From contig JACCWE010000030.1 of assembly GCA_013697785.1 (NCBI GenBank), forward strand, positions 1-64,000: a DNA stretch of 64,000 nt. Reading direction: 5' to 3'. The position numbers and the translations under genes are program-made. Within the stretch, counting starts at the first letter, position 1; every line of letters begins with the position of its first letter. The stretch comes from Gemmatimonadaceae bacterium. Its GTDB lineage: Bacteria > Gemmatimonadota > Gemmatimonadetes > Gemmatimonadales > Gemmatimonadaceae. Positions 26,556-35,855 of this stretch are shown one piece after another. Under the pieces are notes generated by a model. The model was not told the DNA's origin and searched no databases. It was given only the letters and a program-made list of their open reading frames with translations.

Positions 26556-27566
26556 GTGATCATCAAGGGATTCCGTGTCGGTCCGCTGCTCAAGACCACC
26601 GGAAAAGAGATTCTAAACGACAACGTGCTGGGGCTCGCCGCGCAGGCCGCCTACAACGCGTTCTTCTCGATCTTTCCCTTCTTCCTCTTCGCAGCGCCGC
26701 TGCTCTCGCTCTTCGGCGACAAGCAGAAGACGTTCACCTGGCTCATGAACCAGCTCGCGACGATCGTCCCCGGCGAGGCGATCGATCTCGTGCGCAGCGT
26801 CATCAAGGACGTCGTCTTCTCGAACAACGCGCCGGGAATCATTTCCGTCGGAGCCGTGCTCGCGCTCTGGTCTGGATCGGCGGTCTTCGGCGCGCTGATC
26901 AACACGCTGAACACCGCGTACAACGTCACCGAGACGCGTCCGTGGTGGAAACGGATCCTTATCCAGCTGGCGTGCGTGCTCGCACTCGGACTTCTCACCG
27001 GCGTCGCGAGCATCGTGATGCTCGCTGGTCCCGAGCTCGCGAAGGGAATCGGCCAGCGCATTGGGCTCGATCGCCCCTTCGTGATCGCGTGGACAGTCGC
27101 ACAATATCCCGTTGCCGTAGCGATGATCATCGCGGCGTTCTTTCTCGTCTATCGCTTCTTGCCGAATCTCAAGCAGCATCCGCGGCAGATCCTCGTCGGC
27201 GCGACCGCCGCGACGGTACTCTGGATCGGCGTCACGCTGCTCTTCCGCCTCTACGTCACCGACTTCGGATCGTACAACAAGACGTATGGCACGATCGGCG
27301 GCGTGATCGTGCTGCTCACGTGGATGTACCTGACGATGATCGTGCTGCTCGCGGGCGGCGAGCTCAATTCCGAATTGCACAACGGTACCGGGGCGACCGA
27401 ACCGCGGCGCGGCGCCGTCTACGCGGGCCGCGTAGTGACCGCCGCCAATCCCGGGCGCTCGTCGATGGACATGCCGCTCAACCTGTCGTCGTCGCCCACA
27501 CAACTCGCTTCCATCGTCCCCACTTCCACAGCCCCATCATCGCCAGCCCCCGACCCAGAGCAGTGA
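26556..27566 (+). CDS. YihY/BrkB-family membrane protein
   Basis: About 336 residues from GTG 26556; a TTG 39 bases upstream is an alternative. It starts with the cytoplasmic FRVGPLLKTTGKEILNDNVL and AAQAAYNAFFSIFPFFLFAA, and has about six membrane helices. The family signatures WSGSAVFGALINTLNTAYNV, ETRPWWKRILIQLACVLALG, GSYNKTYGTIGGVIVLLTWM and TMIVLLAGGELNSELHNG are present. Once called ribonuclease BN by mistake, BrkB proteins are of unclear transport function. The last 89 bases overlap the C-terminal codons of the MATE gene on the other strand. Confidence 0.9.
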   Translation: MIIKGFRVGPLLKTTGKEILNDNVLGLAAQAAYNAFFSIFPFFLFAAPLLSLFGDKQKTFTWLMNQLATIVPGEAIDLVRSVIKDVVFSNNAPGIISVGAVLALWSGSAVFGALINTLNTAYNVTETRPWWKRILIQLACVLALGLLTGVASIVMLAGPELAKGIGQRIGLDRPFVIAWTVAQYPVAVAMIIAAFFLVYRFLPNLKQHPRQILVGATAATVLWIGVTLLFRLYVTDFGSYNKTYGTIGGVIVLLTWMYLTMIVLLAGGELNSELHNGTGATEPRRGAVYAGRVVTAANPGRSSMDMPLNLSSSPTQLASIVPTSTAPSSPAPDPEQ

Positions 27567-28938
27567 TCGAAATCGTCCACCAGATCCCGGTGGTCCCCCA
27601 TCGAGATGCCGCCCACGCAGCGAGCGGGATACGGAGCGCCGTGAGCGCCGTCGAGGTGATCATCGGCGGCAGCGTGTCGCCCGCCCCACCGAGCGCGCCC
27701 TCGAGCACGAGCTCCGCGCCGGCGAACAGGGTCGACACCGCGCCGATCCGCAGGTAGCGCGTGCTCTCGGCGATCACCGCCGGATCGCTCGTGAACACCA
27801 TCGCGAACCTCGTCGCCAGCGAATATTCGGCGATCGCGGCGATCAGTCCGATCGTCATCGCGAAACCCGTCGCGATCCACGCTGATCGCTCCGCACGCTC
27901 AACCTGGTTCGCGCCGAGATTCTGCCCCACGATCGCCGCTGCAGCCGCGCCGAATCCGATCCCCACCATGTACGACCAGCTTTCCACGCGATGACCGACG
28001 CCGAGCGCGGCGAGCGCCGGAGTTCCGAACAGCGTCGTGGTGCGCGTGAGGAAGACGTAGATCACGCTGAACACCACGCCGGTGAGCGCGGTCGGCAGTC
28101 CTACGCGCACAATCGCACGGAGGGTCGCGACCGCCGGCGGTCCAAACGTCACCATGCGCCGCCGCACGAGAATGACGATGCCGATCAGGAAAGCGACGGA
28201 GCGCGAGAAGATCGTCGCGACGGCGGCGCCGGCGATGCCGAGCCGTGGCGCGTGGCCAAGGCCGAGAATGAGCACCGGATCGAGCGCGAGCGCGGCGATC
28301 ACGCATCCGAGCAACAGAAGAAACGGCGTACGCGTGTCGCCGGCGGCACGGAACGCGGCGTCGATCGCGAAGAAGCCGAAGATGAGCGGCGCGCCGAGCA
28401 GGTAGGTGCCGAGGTAATGCTTGCCGAGCTCCGTGACTTCGGGTGGCGTGTGCATGATGCCGAAGAGCGTGTCGAGATTCGCGAGTCCGACGAGCGCGAG
28501 CAGCACCGCCATCGCGACGGAGAGGAAGAGCGCATCCGACACCGCGCGCGCCGCCGACCGGTGCTGGCGCGCGCCGTGAAAGCGCGCGGCGACCGCCGTG
28601 AGCCCAACGCTCACCATCTCGGCGCACGAGATGAGCATCCACACCCAGAAGATCGACGTCGACACCGCGGCGAGCCCCTGAGGTCCGATGCGCGTACCGA
28701 CCCAGAATGCATCGACGGTGCCGAAGAGCGTCATGAGCAGCGTCGAGGCGACGGCCGGTAGCGCAACGGCGGCGACGGTGCGCGTGAGCGAGCCGCTCAC
28801 GAGCGACGTCACCGAGCGATATTCGCCGGTGATCGCGGTCGCGAGGCCGTCGCGAGGATCCATCGGCAACGCGGCCGCCGGGTTGTTATCCGGCGGCCGC
28901 GTGTCGACGTGCGAAGGGGGAAGTGCCGCGTTCCTCAC
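27478..28938 (-). CDS. MATE-family efflux transporter
   Basis: About 486 residues from GTG 28938. The start overlaps the stop of mrp in GTGA, and an in-frame ATG at MDPRDGL downstream is also possible. Twelve hydrophobic helices are arranged as two pseudo-repeats, opening with VAAVALPAVASTLLMTLFGT and VDAFWVGTRIGPQGLAAVST, the conserved MATE N-terminal pattern, and later MVTFGPPAVATLRAIVRVGL then PTALTGVVFSVIYVFL. The end reads TTGIWWTISITALGRGLAMM. These are cation-coupled drug or metabolite exporters. The gene is convergent with, and overlaps by 89 bases, the BrkB gene. Confidence 0.9.
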   Translation of the reverse strand: MRNAALPPSHVDTRPPDNNPAAALPMDPRDGLATAITGEYRSVTSLVSGSLTRTVAAVALPAVASTLLMTLFGTVDAFWVGTRIGPQGLAAVSTSIFWVWMLISCAEMVSVGLTAVAARFHGARQHRSAARAVSDALFLSVAMAVLLALVGLANLDTLFGIMHTPPEVTELGKHYLGTYLLGAPLIFGFFAIDAAFRAAGDTRTPFLLLLGCVIAALALDPVLILGLGHAPRLGIAGAAVATIFSRSVAFLIGIVILVRRRMVTFGPPAVATLRAIVRVGLPTALTGVVFSVIYVFLTRTTTLFGTPALAALGVGHRVESWSYMVGIGFGAAAAAIVGQNLGANQVERAERSAWIATGFAMTIGLIAAIAEYSLATRFAMVFTSDPAVIAESTRYLRIGAVSTLFAGAELVLEGALGGAGDTLPPMITSTALTALRIPLAAWAASRWGTTGIWWTISITALGRGLAMMGLWKWGRWKRVVWATTTG

Positions 28939-30098
28939 GTCTTGATGGCCCCCGCAGCTTCGATGACGCGTGTCGCTATCGCATTCAGGACTTTCGCCGC
29001 CGGTGAATCGGGCGAGGCGACGATTATGGGACTTCCGCTGTCGCCGCCCTCGCGCACAGCAGCCTCGAGCGGGATCTCGCCGAGCAGCGGCACGTTGAGC
29101 TCGTCCGCGAGCGCCTTTCCGCCGCCGCTTCCGAACAGCGGCGTCGGCTTGCCGCAGTGCGCGCAAAGGAGATAGCTCATGTTCTCGACGATCCCGAGTA
29201 CGGGCACGTTGACGCGCTCGAACATCTTCGCGCCGCGAAGCGCGTCGCCGGTGGAGACGGGCTGCGGTGTCGTCACGATGATCGCGCCGTGCACGTGCGT
29301 CGCCTGCACGAGCGAGAGCTGCGCGTCGCCGGTACCCGGCGGCATGTCGACGAGCAGATAGTCGAGCGTCCCCCAATCGACATCGCGCAGGAACTGCGTG
29401 ACGATCTTCATTACGATCGGGCCGCGCCAGATCGCCGGCTGGTCGCGCTCGATGAGGAAGCCGAGGCTCATCAACTTCACGCCGTGCGCGTTGAGCGTTT
29501 GGATTCTATCGCCGACGACAGGGGGCGGTGAGTTGACGCCCATCATCATAGGAATGTTCGGCCCGTAGACATCGGCGTCCATGAGCCCGACGCGCAGTCC
29601 CTGCTGCGCGAGCGCGACCGCGAGATTCACCGAAACGGTCGACTTGCCGACGCCGCCCTTCCCGCTCGAGATCGCGAGAATGCGTCCGAGATTCGGATAG
29701 GTGACCGGAGTCGGTGCGGGCGGAACGGCGGCGCGCGGCTTCGGCTCCTGGCCCATCACGGGGAGCGAGCGTCCCTTCGGCGGATTGAACGCGGGCGGAG
29801 GCGACGGCGGCGCACCGCGCGACACAGGCGGCACCGCCGAGTTCGCGGACGACTGCGACGGATCGCGCACGTCGACGCGCACATCCGACACTCCATCCAC
29901 GCGCTCAGCTGCCTGGCGCACCTCGCGCACGAGCGACGCAGGATCCTGCGCATCGAGAAGGATCGTGAAGCGCACGCGCCCCTCGACCGAGACCGCGACG
30001 TCGCGGATCATCCCGGAGCGAATGACGTCCTCGCTCGTGCGCGGATTAACGACACCCTGCAACGCCTGGGCAATGCGTGTCTGCATTGTCTCTGTCAT
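28935..30098 (-). CDS. mrp: Mrp/NBP35 P-loop ATPase (iron-sulfur cluster carrier)
   Basis: About 387 residues. An N-terminal MIP18/DUF59-like domain (IAQALQGVVNPRTSEDVIRS, DVAVSVEGRVRFTILLDAQD) is joined by a Pro-rich linker to the ATPase. The deviant Walker A is ILAISSGKGGVGKSTVSVNL, then LMDADVYGPNIPMMMGV, YLLVDMPPGTGDAQLSLVQA and the Fe-S Cys pair in MSYLLCAHCGKPTPLFGSGG. Mrp proteins deliver 4Fe-4S clusters. ATG 30098 is chosen because the upstream part runs into the NifU-like gene. It follows that gene by seven bases, so the two Fe-S genes are likely coupled. Confidence 0.93.
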   Translation of the reverse strand: MTETMQTRIAQALQGVVNPRTSEDVIRSGMIRDVAVSVEGRVRFTILLDAQDPASLVREVRQAAERVDGVSDVRVDVRDPSQSSANSAVPPVSRGAPPSPPPAFNPPKGRSLPVMGQEPKPRAAVPPAPTPVTYPNLGRILAISSGKGGVGKSTVSVNLAVALAQQGLRVGLMDADVYGPNIPMMMGVNSPPPVVGDRIQTLNAHGVKLMSLGFLIERDQPAIWRGPIVMKIVTQFLRDVDWGTLDYLLVDMPPGTGDAQLSLVQATHVHGAIIVTTPQPVSTGDALRGAKMFERVNVPVLGIVENMSYLLCAHCGKPTPLFGSGGGKALADELNVPLLGEIPLEAAVREGGDSGSPIIVASPDSPAAKVLNAIATRVIEAAGAIKT

Positions 30099-30105
30099 GC
30101 GCCGC

Positions 30106-30369
30106 TCAGCGCGCGTCGAAGCGTATGGCGCGAATCTCGGGAACTTGCTGGCGCAGATGCGCCTCGATTCCAACCGTGAGATTTTCCGCCGAGAGGTCGC
30201 AATCGGGGCAGTCGCCGGCGCAGCTGATCACGGCGGCGCCGTTCTCCATCTCGAACTCGACGAGCTCGATGTCCATCCCCTCGATCGGGAGCAGCGCGCG
30301 CATCCCTTCGATTGCCGCACGAATGCGGTCTTCGACGTCCGTTGCCGTGCGCTGCTTGAAGAGTGCCAT
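30106..30369 (-). CDS. NifU C-terminal-domain protein
   Basis: 87 residues, a stand-alone NifU C-terminal-like (Nfu) domain. It has VEDRIRAAIEGMRALLPIEG and MDIELVEFENG-type strands (DIELVEFEMENGAAVISCAG), then the cluster loop CAGDCPDCDLSAENLTVGIE, which contains the CxxC that binds a 4Fe-4S cluster plus one extra Cys three residues before. It should be an Fe-S scaffold or carrier. Placed seven bases upstream of mrp and 17 bases downstream of nrnA on the minus strand, consistent with one transcript. Confidence 0.82.
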   Translation of the reverse strand: MALFKQRTATDVEDRIRAAIEGMRALLPIEGMDIELVEFEMENGAAVISCAGDCPDCDLSAENLTVGIEAHLRQQVPEIRAIRFDAR

Positions 30370-30386
30370 GCGAGAAATCTAGCGGA

Positions 30387-31412
30387 TCACCGAGGGGCGA
30401 GGAATGCTCGCGCGGCTGCGATGACGCTGTCTCGCACCTCGGCGAGCGTGCCCGCGATGAGTGCGCCGGATGCCTTGGCGTGCCCTCCACCGCCGAACTG
30501 CCGCGCGAAGGCGTTCACATCGACCTCGCCGGTGCTGCGGAAGGAAACCTTCACCTTCCCGTGCCCGAGATCGCGGAAGAAGACAGCCATCTTCGTCCCC
30601 GCCACTGAACGCGGGTGCTCGGCCAGCCCGTCGAGCTCCTCGGGGCGCACCGCGTACTTCTCGAGTGCCCCAGCGGGCAGTGCGATCCACGAGAGTCCGT
30701 GTTCGCCATCGACCTCGAGCGTCGCGAGCGCATCGCGCAGCAGATGCAGTCGACCCACCGACACCGACGCGTAGATGCGGCGGTACATCTCCTCGGGCTC
30801 GACGCCGGCCGCGAGCAGCTGTCCGGCGATCGCGTGGCAGCGCGGCGAGGTGTTGCTGAACTTGAAGCCGCCGGTGTCGCTGAGTATCGCGACGTACATG
30901 GCGCGGGCGATCGGCGCCGTGATCTCGAGGTCGAGCACGCGCGCGAAGTCGAAGATGAGCTCACCGGTCGCGCAGGCGGTGGTGTCGGAGACGACGATCT
31001 CGCCCGCGGGCTCGTCCTGTTGCACGTGGTGATCGATGACGAGCCGTCGCGCGGGCGACTGGCGCACGGCGTCACCGAGTGAGCCGAGCCGTTTGAGATC
31101 GCTGATGTCCAGCACCATCAGGAGCTCGACATCAGTCAACGCCGCGGCGCCCTTCGCGCTGCGCTCGTCCACGCCGTCGAGCAGGAAGTCGAACATCTCC
31201 GGCCACGGCGTCGGGTTCACGATACGCACCTTCATTCCGCGCTGCGCGAGGAGCAGCGCGAGTGCGACTTCGGAGCCGCAGCCGTCGCCATCGGAGTTGA
31301 TGTGCGTCAGCAGCGCGACGGTGCGTCCCGCAGTGAACTCGGCGGCGTAGCGCTCGATCGCCGCGGCGCGGGGCGCCGGGACGGCAATGAGATCAGGAAG
31401 AGTCTTCGGCAT
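30387..31412 (-). CDS. nrnA: DHH/DHHA1 phosphoesterase, NrnA-like
   Basis: 341 residues. DHH domain motifs: VALLTHINSDGDGCGSEVAL (HxNxDxDG), LMVLDISDLKRLGSLGDAV, LVIDHHVQQDEPAGEIVVSD (DHH) and AILSDTGGFKFSNTSPRCHA. The DHHA1 end has NAFARQFGGGGHAKASGALI, with the substrate GGGH. NrnA degrades nanoRNAs (2-5 nt) and often pAp or pGpG. The start follows a terminator for the upstream permease by eight bases with no clear ribosome-binding site, which is odd. It leads nrnA-nifU-mrp-MATE. Confidence 0.9.
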   Translation of the reverse strand: MPKTLPDLIAVPAPRAAAIERYAAEFTAGRTVALLTHINSDGDGCGSEVALALLLAQRGMKVRIVNPTPWPEMFDFLLDGVDERSAKGAAALTDVELLMVLDISDLKRLGSLGDAVRQSPARRLVIDHHVQQDEPAGEIVVSDTTACATGELIFDFARVLDLEITAPIARAMYVAILSDTGGFKFSNTSPRCHAIAGQLLAAGVEPEEMYRRIYASVSVGRLHLLRDALATLEVDGEHGLSWIALPAGALEKYAVRPEELDGLAEHPRSVAGTKMAVFFRDLGHGKVKVSFRSTGEVDVNAFARQFGGGGHAKASGALIAGTLAEVRDSVIAAARAFLAPR

Positions 31413-31419
31413 GTCGAGT

Positions 31420-31457
31420 AAAAAAAGAAGCGGCGCCCGGAGATCCGGACGCCGCTT
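31420..31457 (-). terminator. Rho-independent terminator after the APC permease
   Basis: On the minus strand a 13-bp stem with a single mismatch (AAGCGGCGTCCGG / CCGGGCGCCGCTT) closes a 4-base loop. It is followed at once by a T-rich tract (TTCTTTTTTT, 31429-31420). It begins 20 bases after the permease stop codon at 31478. The same sequence lies immediately above the nrnA start. Confidence 0.9.
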
Positions 31458-31477
31458 CAAACTAACGACGCGAGCGA

Positions 31478-32944
31478 TCAGTCGGTGGCGGCGCCGATTC
31501 CACGCTGCACCTTGGAGTGGGTTCGTCCGTAGGTGAAGTAGATCACGATACCGATTGCCATCCAGACTATGAGACGGATCCAGGTGTCGTTCGGAAGCGC
31601 GTACATCAGCCCTCCGCAGATGATAATGCCGAGAATCGGCACGATCGGAACGAACGGAGTCTTGAAAGGGCGATGCATGTCGGGGCTGCGCCGACGCAGC
31701 ACAATCACGCCGCCGCATACGATCACGAATGCGAGCAGCGTTCCGATCGACACCAGCTCGCCGAGCAGTGCGACGGGGAATATTCCAGCGACGATCGCCG
31801 CGACCACGCCGGTGACGATCGTCGTGACGTACGGAGTTCCGAACTTCGGATGAACCTTGCCGAATACCGGAGGGAGCAGTCCGTCACGGGCCATCGAAAA
31901 GAAAATGCGCGGCTGGCCCATGAGCATCACGAGCACGACGGATGCAAGACCGAGAATTGCCCCGACCTCCACCAAATAGGTCAGCCAGCCCAGCCCCGGA
32001 ACGTTCTCGAGCGCGAAGGCCACCGGGTGTGGCACGTTGAGCGTGGTGTAATGCGCGACACCCGTCAGCACCAGCGCCATCAGAATGTAGAGGACGGTGC
32101 AGATTCCGAGCGAGAGCAAAATGCCGACCGGCATGTCCTTCTGCGGATTTTTCGCTTCCTGCGCGGCCGTGGATACCGCATCGAAGCCGATGTATGCGAA
32201 GAACACCACGCCCGCGGCCCGCACGACGCCGGACCAGCCGAATGCACCGAACTCGCCGGTGTTCGGCGGAATGAAAGGGTGCCAGTTCGCGGTGTTCACG
32301 TGCATGAAGCCGAATCCGATCACCAGGAGAACGATCGCGAGCTTCACGTACACGATCACGTTGTTGAACTTCGCCGATTCCTTGATCCCGATGACGAGAA
32401 GAGTCGTCATCGCGAGAATGAGGAACACGGCGGGAAGATTCACAATACCGCCCGGCACGCGGGTCAGCGTGTGCGTCCCCTGCACGGCCAGCGGCGCCGA
32501 CATGAAGCCCGCCGGCAGATCGATGCCGAGTCGGTGGAGAAACGCGCCGAAGTAGCCGGACCACCCTACCGCTACCGTCGCCGCACCGAAGAGATATTCG
32601 AGAACGAGATCCCATCCGATGATCCAGGCGACGAACTCACCGAGCGTCGCGTAGCCATAGGTGTACGCGCTTCCCGCGATGGGGATCATCGACGCGAATT
32701 CCGCATAGCAGAGACCCGCGAAGAGGCATCCGACGCCTGCGATGATGAACGAGTTCATCACGCCAGGGCCGGCATACAGCGCTGCCGCCGTCCCCGTCAA
32801 CACGAAGATACCCGCGCCGATGATCGCGCCGATTCCCAGCAGCGTCAGGTTACTGGCGGAGAGCACGCGTTTGAGGGTATCCACGCCGGTCTCTCCCGCC
32901 TCGTCCTGAAGCACTGCGATGCTTTTTCTGGCTAACAAACCCAT
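31478..32944 (-). CDS. APC-superfamily amino acid permease
   Basis: About 488 residues from ATG 32944, with GGAG upstream. The family start is [20 protein letters not shown] then [20 protein letters not shown], with [20 protein letters not shown] and [20 protein letters not shown]. About 12-14 hydrophobic helices run to the end, where the last reads [20 protein letters not shown]. This is the cationic-amino-acid-transporter-like branch (CAT/YfnA-type) of the APC family, secondary uptake of amino acids. The substrate cannot be told. The gene is followed by a clear intrinsic terminator; the gap above it is divergent with the glycan operon. Confidence 0.9.
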   Translation of the reverse strand: MGLLARKSIAVLQDEAGETGVDTLKRVLSASNLTLLGIGAIIGAGIFVLTGTAAALYAGPGVMNSFIIAGVGCLFAGLCYAEFASMIPIAGSAYTYGYATLGEFVAWIIGWDLVLEYLFGAATVAVGWSGYFGAFLHRLGIDLPAGFMSAPLAVQGTHTLTRVPGGIVNLPAVFLILAMTTLLVIGIKESAKFNNVIVYVKLAIVLLVIGFGFMHVNTANWHPFIPPNTGEFGAFGWSGVVRAAGVVFFAYIGFDAVSTAAQEAKNPQKDMPVGILLSLGICTVLYILMALVLTGVAHYTTLNVPHPVAFALENVPGLGWLTYLVEVGAILGLASVVLVMLMGQPRIFFSMARDGLLPPVFGKVHPKFGTPYVTTIVTGVVAAIVAGIFPVALLGELVSIGTLLAFVIVCGGVIVLRRRSPDMHRPFKTPFVPIVPILGIIICGGLMYALPNDTWIRLIVWMAIGIVIYFTYGRTHSKVQRGIGAATD

Positions 32945-33228
32945 GCAAATGTCTCCAGGCAATCGTGTGTGGGATATCGACGCGAGCGGGCCGCCGGGGG
33001 CGTCAACCCGGGTCATCGAGCAACGTTCTACCGTGGCCGCTTGCCTGTCAAGCACTGCGGACTCACGGCGACGGCTGCGTAGCAGGCGTGCGACGCTTCC
33101 CTCATCGTGCTACCATATCTCCCTCGTACACCCTTCTGACGTGGCATCCGCGAGCCATTCCCGCGCGCGGTTATTGCAAATCCCCCCCGGCAACAGTTGC
33201 CGTCCCTTCATCTTCCCGCGACCGCTGA

Positions 33229-34530
33229 ATGGCTTCCCCCGCACTGCCCGGCATGGTCGAGAGCGTGAAGTCGAATGGCGTGGGCATCGCAGGAACGGGA
33301 ACAGAGGCCGCGGGCGCACTCCGCATTCTTCTCCTCAACTACGAGTACCCGCCACTCGGCGGAGGTGCCGGCATCGCCTCGGCCGCGCTGGCCGAGCGGC
33401 TCGCGGCGCGCGGCGCGATCGTCGACGTCGTGACTTCGCGGCCGGATGGCGCGATCGATTCCGGCCGCCGCGACGGGCTCTCGTGCGTCGCGCTCGCGCC
33501 GACGCTCACGCTTTTCCGCGTGCGCAGCAAGCGACGAGGGATTCACCAAGCGGGCTTCTTCGGCGCGGGCAGCTACCTGATCTCCGCGGTGCCGGCGGCG
33601 CGACGCCTGCTTCGCACGCATCGCTACGATGTCGTTCACATTTTCTTCTCGCTTCCGACCGGTGCACTCATCCCCGCGCTGCCGCTCGGAAAGACTCCGG
33701 TCGTCGTCTCGCTCAGAGGCTCGGACGTTCCGGGATATGATGAGCGGAACGCAAAGCTCGTCTTCGCGCACAGCATGCTGAAGCCATTTACGCGCTGGAT
33801 CTGGCGGCGCGCATCGCGCGTGGTTCCGGTGTGCGAGAGCCTCGGCGCGCTGGCGAGAGAGACGTCGCCGCGACTTGCGTACAGCGTGATCGGAAATGGT
33901 GTCGATCTCGATCTTTTTCGGCCCGATGACGTTGGTGCTGCGAAGATCGCATCGAAGGTTCGATGTCTCGCCGTGGGGCGGTTGATCGAGCGCAAGGGAA
34001 TCGCCGATCTCTTGCGCGCATGGGCACTTCTGCCGCGCGATCGATATCAGCTCGAGATCGCGGGCGGCGGCCCGCAGGACGCCGCGCTGCGCTCGCTCGC
34101 GAAGGAGCTCGGCGTCGACGGCGACGTGCGATTCGCGGGTCCGCTCAGCCGCGAAGAAGTCGCGCTCCGCTGTCGACGATCCGACATGTTCGTGCTCACA
34201 CCGTACGAGGAGGCCTTCGGAAATGTCTTTGCCGAAGCGATTGCGGCGGGGCTGCCGGTGATCGGGAGCAACATCGGCGCGATTCCGGAGCTTGTGGAGA
34301 ATGGAGCGAACGGGATCCTGGTGCCGCCCGGCGATGCCAACGCGATCGCAGGCGCGATTCGCGAGCTTGGCGACGACGACGCGCGTCGCACCTCGATCGT
34401 TGCGCGCAATCGCGCGCGCGCGGAGGCGATGCTCTCGTGGGACACGGCGGCCGATCGCTATCTCGCGCTGTACGCCGAGCTCCTTGGCCGCGTGCCGGCG
34501 GCGGCGGCGATGGCGGTGGCAGCTCGATGA
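33229..34530 (+). CDS. Glycosyltransferase family 4 (first gene of the glycan/acyl operon)
   Basis: 433 residues. After about 30 residues comes LRILLLNYEYPPLGGGAGIA and SAALAERLAARGAIVDVVTS, the GT4/GT-B N-terminal half. The C-terminal half has YSVIGNGVDLDLFRPDDV, RCLAVGRLIERKGIADLLRA, the donor loop MFVLTPYEEAFGNVFAEAIA (E-x7-E), AAGLPVIGSNIGAIPELVEN. This retaining glycosyltransferase uses a nucleotide sugar; the acceptor is unknown. A 284-base divergent gap lies upstream and holds a GGCAAC-A-GTTGCC palindrome at 33189-33201. No strong ribosome-binding site is seen, so M9 could be the real start. The stop overlaps the next gene by ATGA. Confidence 0.92.
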   Translation: MASPALPGMVESVKSNGVGIAGTGTEAAGALRILLLNYEYPPLGGGAGIASAALAERLAARGAIVDVVTSRPDGAIDSGRRDGLSCVALAPTLTLFRVRSKRRGIHQAGFFGAGSYLISAVPAARRLLRTHRYDVVHIFFSLPTGALIPALPLGKTPVVVSLRGSDVPGYDERNAKLVFAHSMLKPFTRWIWRRASRVVPVCESLGALARETSPRLAYSVIGNGVDLDLFRPDDVGAAKIASKVRCLAVGRLIERKGIADLLRAWALLPRDRYQLEIAGGGPQDAALRSLAKELGVDGDVRFAGPLSREEVALRCRRSDMFVLTPYEEAFGNVFAEAIAAGLPVIGSNIGAIPELVENGANGILVPPGDANAIAGAIRELGDDDARRTSIVARNRARAEAMLSWDTAADRYLALYAELLGRVPAAAAMAVAAR

Positions 34531-35855
34531 TGCCGGCGCACGCAGCGCTCGCGTATTGGCTCGCACGCGACGCACACGCGTCGGCCCGCGCGCTCGATCT
34601 CGGCGCCGAGTCGCTGCGTGCGCTCGCGGCCACGCGGATGCGCGCGCTGCTCGTCGATGCGCAGCATACGCCGTTCAACGCCACGCGGATGCGCGACGCA
34701 GGACTCACTCGCCCCGGTGCGCTCCGCGACCTCGAGCTCCCGCTGGCGCTGCAGTCGCTCGCGCCGGTGTCGAAGCAGGAGCTCAGTACCGCCGGCGACG
34801 CGTCGCTGCGCCACGGTCGGGTCTCGGCGAGCTGGTTCTCGTCGCGATCGTCGGGATCGTCGGGCGAGCCCTTTCGCGTCTACTACGATGCGCGCGCGTG
34901 GTCGATGCTCAAGTACCTGGTCAAGATGCGCTCGAGGCGCGCCGCGGGAATGCGTCTCACTGATCGCGTCGCGATACTCGACGCGATCGATCCGCGCGTG
35001 GAAGGCAGCTCGCTGCTCGAGCGCCTGGGGCGGCTCAAGCGCATTAGTGTGTTCCGGCCTCCCGAGGAGATAGCTGCGCTACTCGCTGCCTATGCACCGG
35101 ATGAGATCTATGCGCTCCCCTCGGCGCTGCTCGAGATCGCGCACGCCGCGGGCCAGGACACGCCCGAAGTTCGCGCGAAACGCATTTGCGCGAGCGGTGA
35201 GCTTTTGACCTCGCGCGCGAGCCGCGATATAACGGAAGCGTTCGGCGGACGGATCTTCGATGTCTACGGCACCTCCGAGACGAAGGAGATCGCCTGGGAG
35301 TGCTGGGCCGGATCGCGCCACATCAACGCCGACGTCGTGCACGTCGAAATACTCGGTGGGGACGGGGCCTGCGTCGAAGCCGGCGTAGAGGGAGAGGTCG
35401 TCGTGACGCTGCTCGTGAATCGTGCGATGCCGCTCATCCGCTACCGCACCGGCGATCGCGGCTCCCTGCTCTCAGCGCGATGCGAGTGCGGGCGCGCGTC
35501 GCCGCTGCTAGGCGTCGTGAGCGGCCGCGATGCCGACATGCTCGAGCTCCCGGATGGCTCAATACTTTCTCCCTATCTGCTGACGATGGCCCTCGAGCCG
35601 ATTGCCGGCCTCGTGCAGTACCAGATCGCGCAGACCGAACGCGACCACCTGCGTGTGCGCGCGGTCGCAGGAAATGGCGTCGATGCCCGCGCCCTCGAAG
35701 CCGACATCGCGTGCGCGCTCGGCGCCGCACTCGCGGCCGCGGTTCGCGTGTCGACGGAGATCGTCGACCGCCTCGAGCACGGCGCGCGCGCGAAGGTCCG
35801 CGTCGTCGAGCCGCTCCCTCGCTCGGCCGCGCGCGAGATGATGGCCGCCCGATGA
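34527..35855 (+). CDS. CapK/PaaK-type adenylate-forming enzyme, copy 1
   Basis: 442 residues. It is a member of the phenylacetate-CoA ligase-like (CapK) group of AMP-forming enzymes: the nucleotide loop SSRSSGSSGEPFRVYYDARA, ICASGELLTSRASRDITEAF, the adenine site IFDVYGTSETKEIAWECWAG, MPLIRYRTGDRGSLLSAR, a CECG cluster and the hinge region VSGRDADMLELPDGSILSPY. It activates a carboxylate as an acyl-AMP. The C-terminus has a lone Lys candidate in GARAKVRVVEPL. It begins at ATG 34527, overlapping the GT4 stop by four bases. A longer open frame upstream is discarded. Substrate unknown; coupling to a second CapK-like gene is striking. Confidence 0.85.
   Translation: MMPAHAALAYWLARDAHASARALDLGAESLRALAATRMRALLVDAQHTPFNATRMRDAGLTRPGALRDLELPLALQSLAPVSKQELSTAGDASLRHGRVSASWFSSRSSGSSGEPFRVYYDARAWSMLKYLVKMRSRRAAGMRLTDRVAILDAIDPRVEGSSLLERLGRLKRISVFRPPEEIAALLAAYAPDEIYALPSALLEIAHAAGQDTPEVRAKRICASGELLTSRASRDITEAFGGRIFDVYGTSETKEIAWECWAGSRHINADVVHVEILGGDGACVEAGVEGEVVVTLLVNRAMPLIRYRTGDRGSLLSARCECGRASPLLGVVSGRDADMLELPDGSILSPYLLTMALEPIAGLVQYQIAQTERDHLRVRAVAGNGVDARALEADIACALGAALAAAVRVSTEIVDRLEHGARAKVRVVEPLPRSAAREMMAAR

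Noticed and set aside
33963..34526. In-frame upstream extension of the first CapK-type gene
   Set aside because: It covers the GT4 gene and is Arg/Ala-rich shadow sequence. The ATGA overlap at 34527 and family length support the shorter start.
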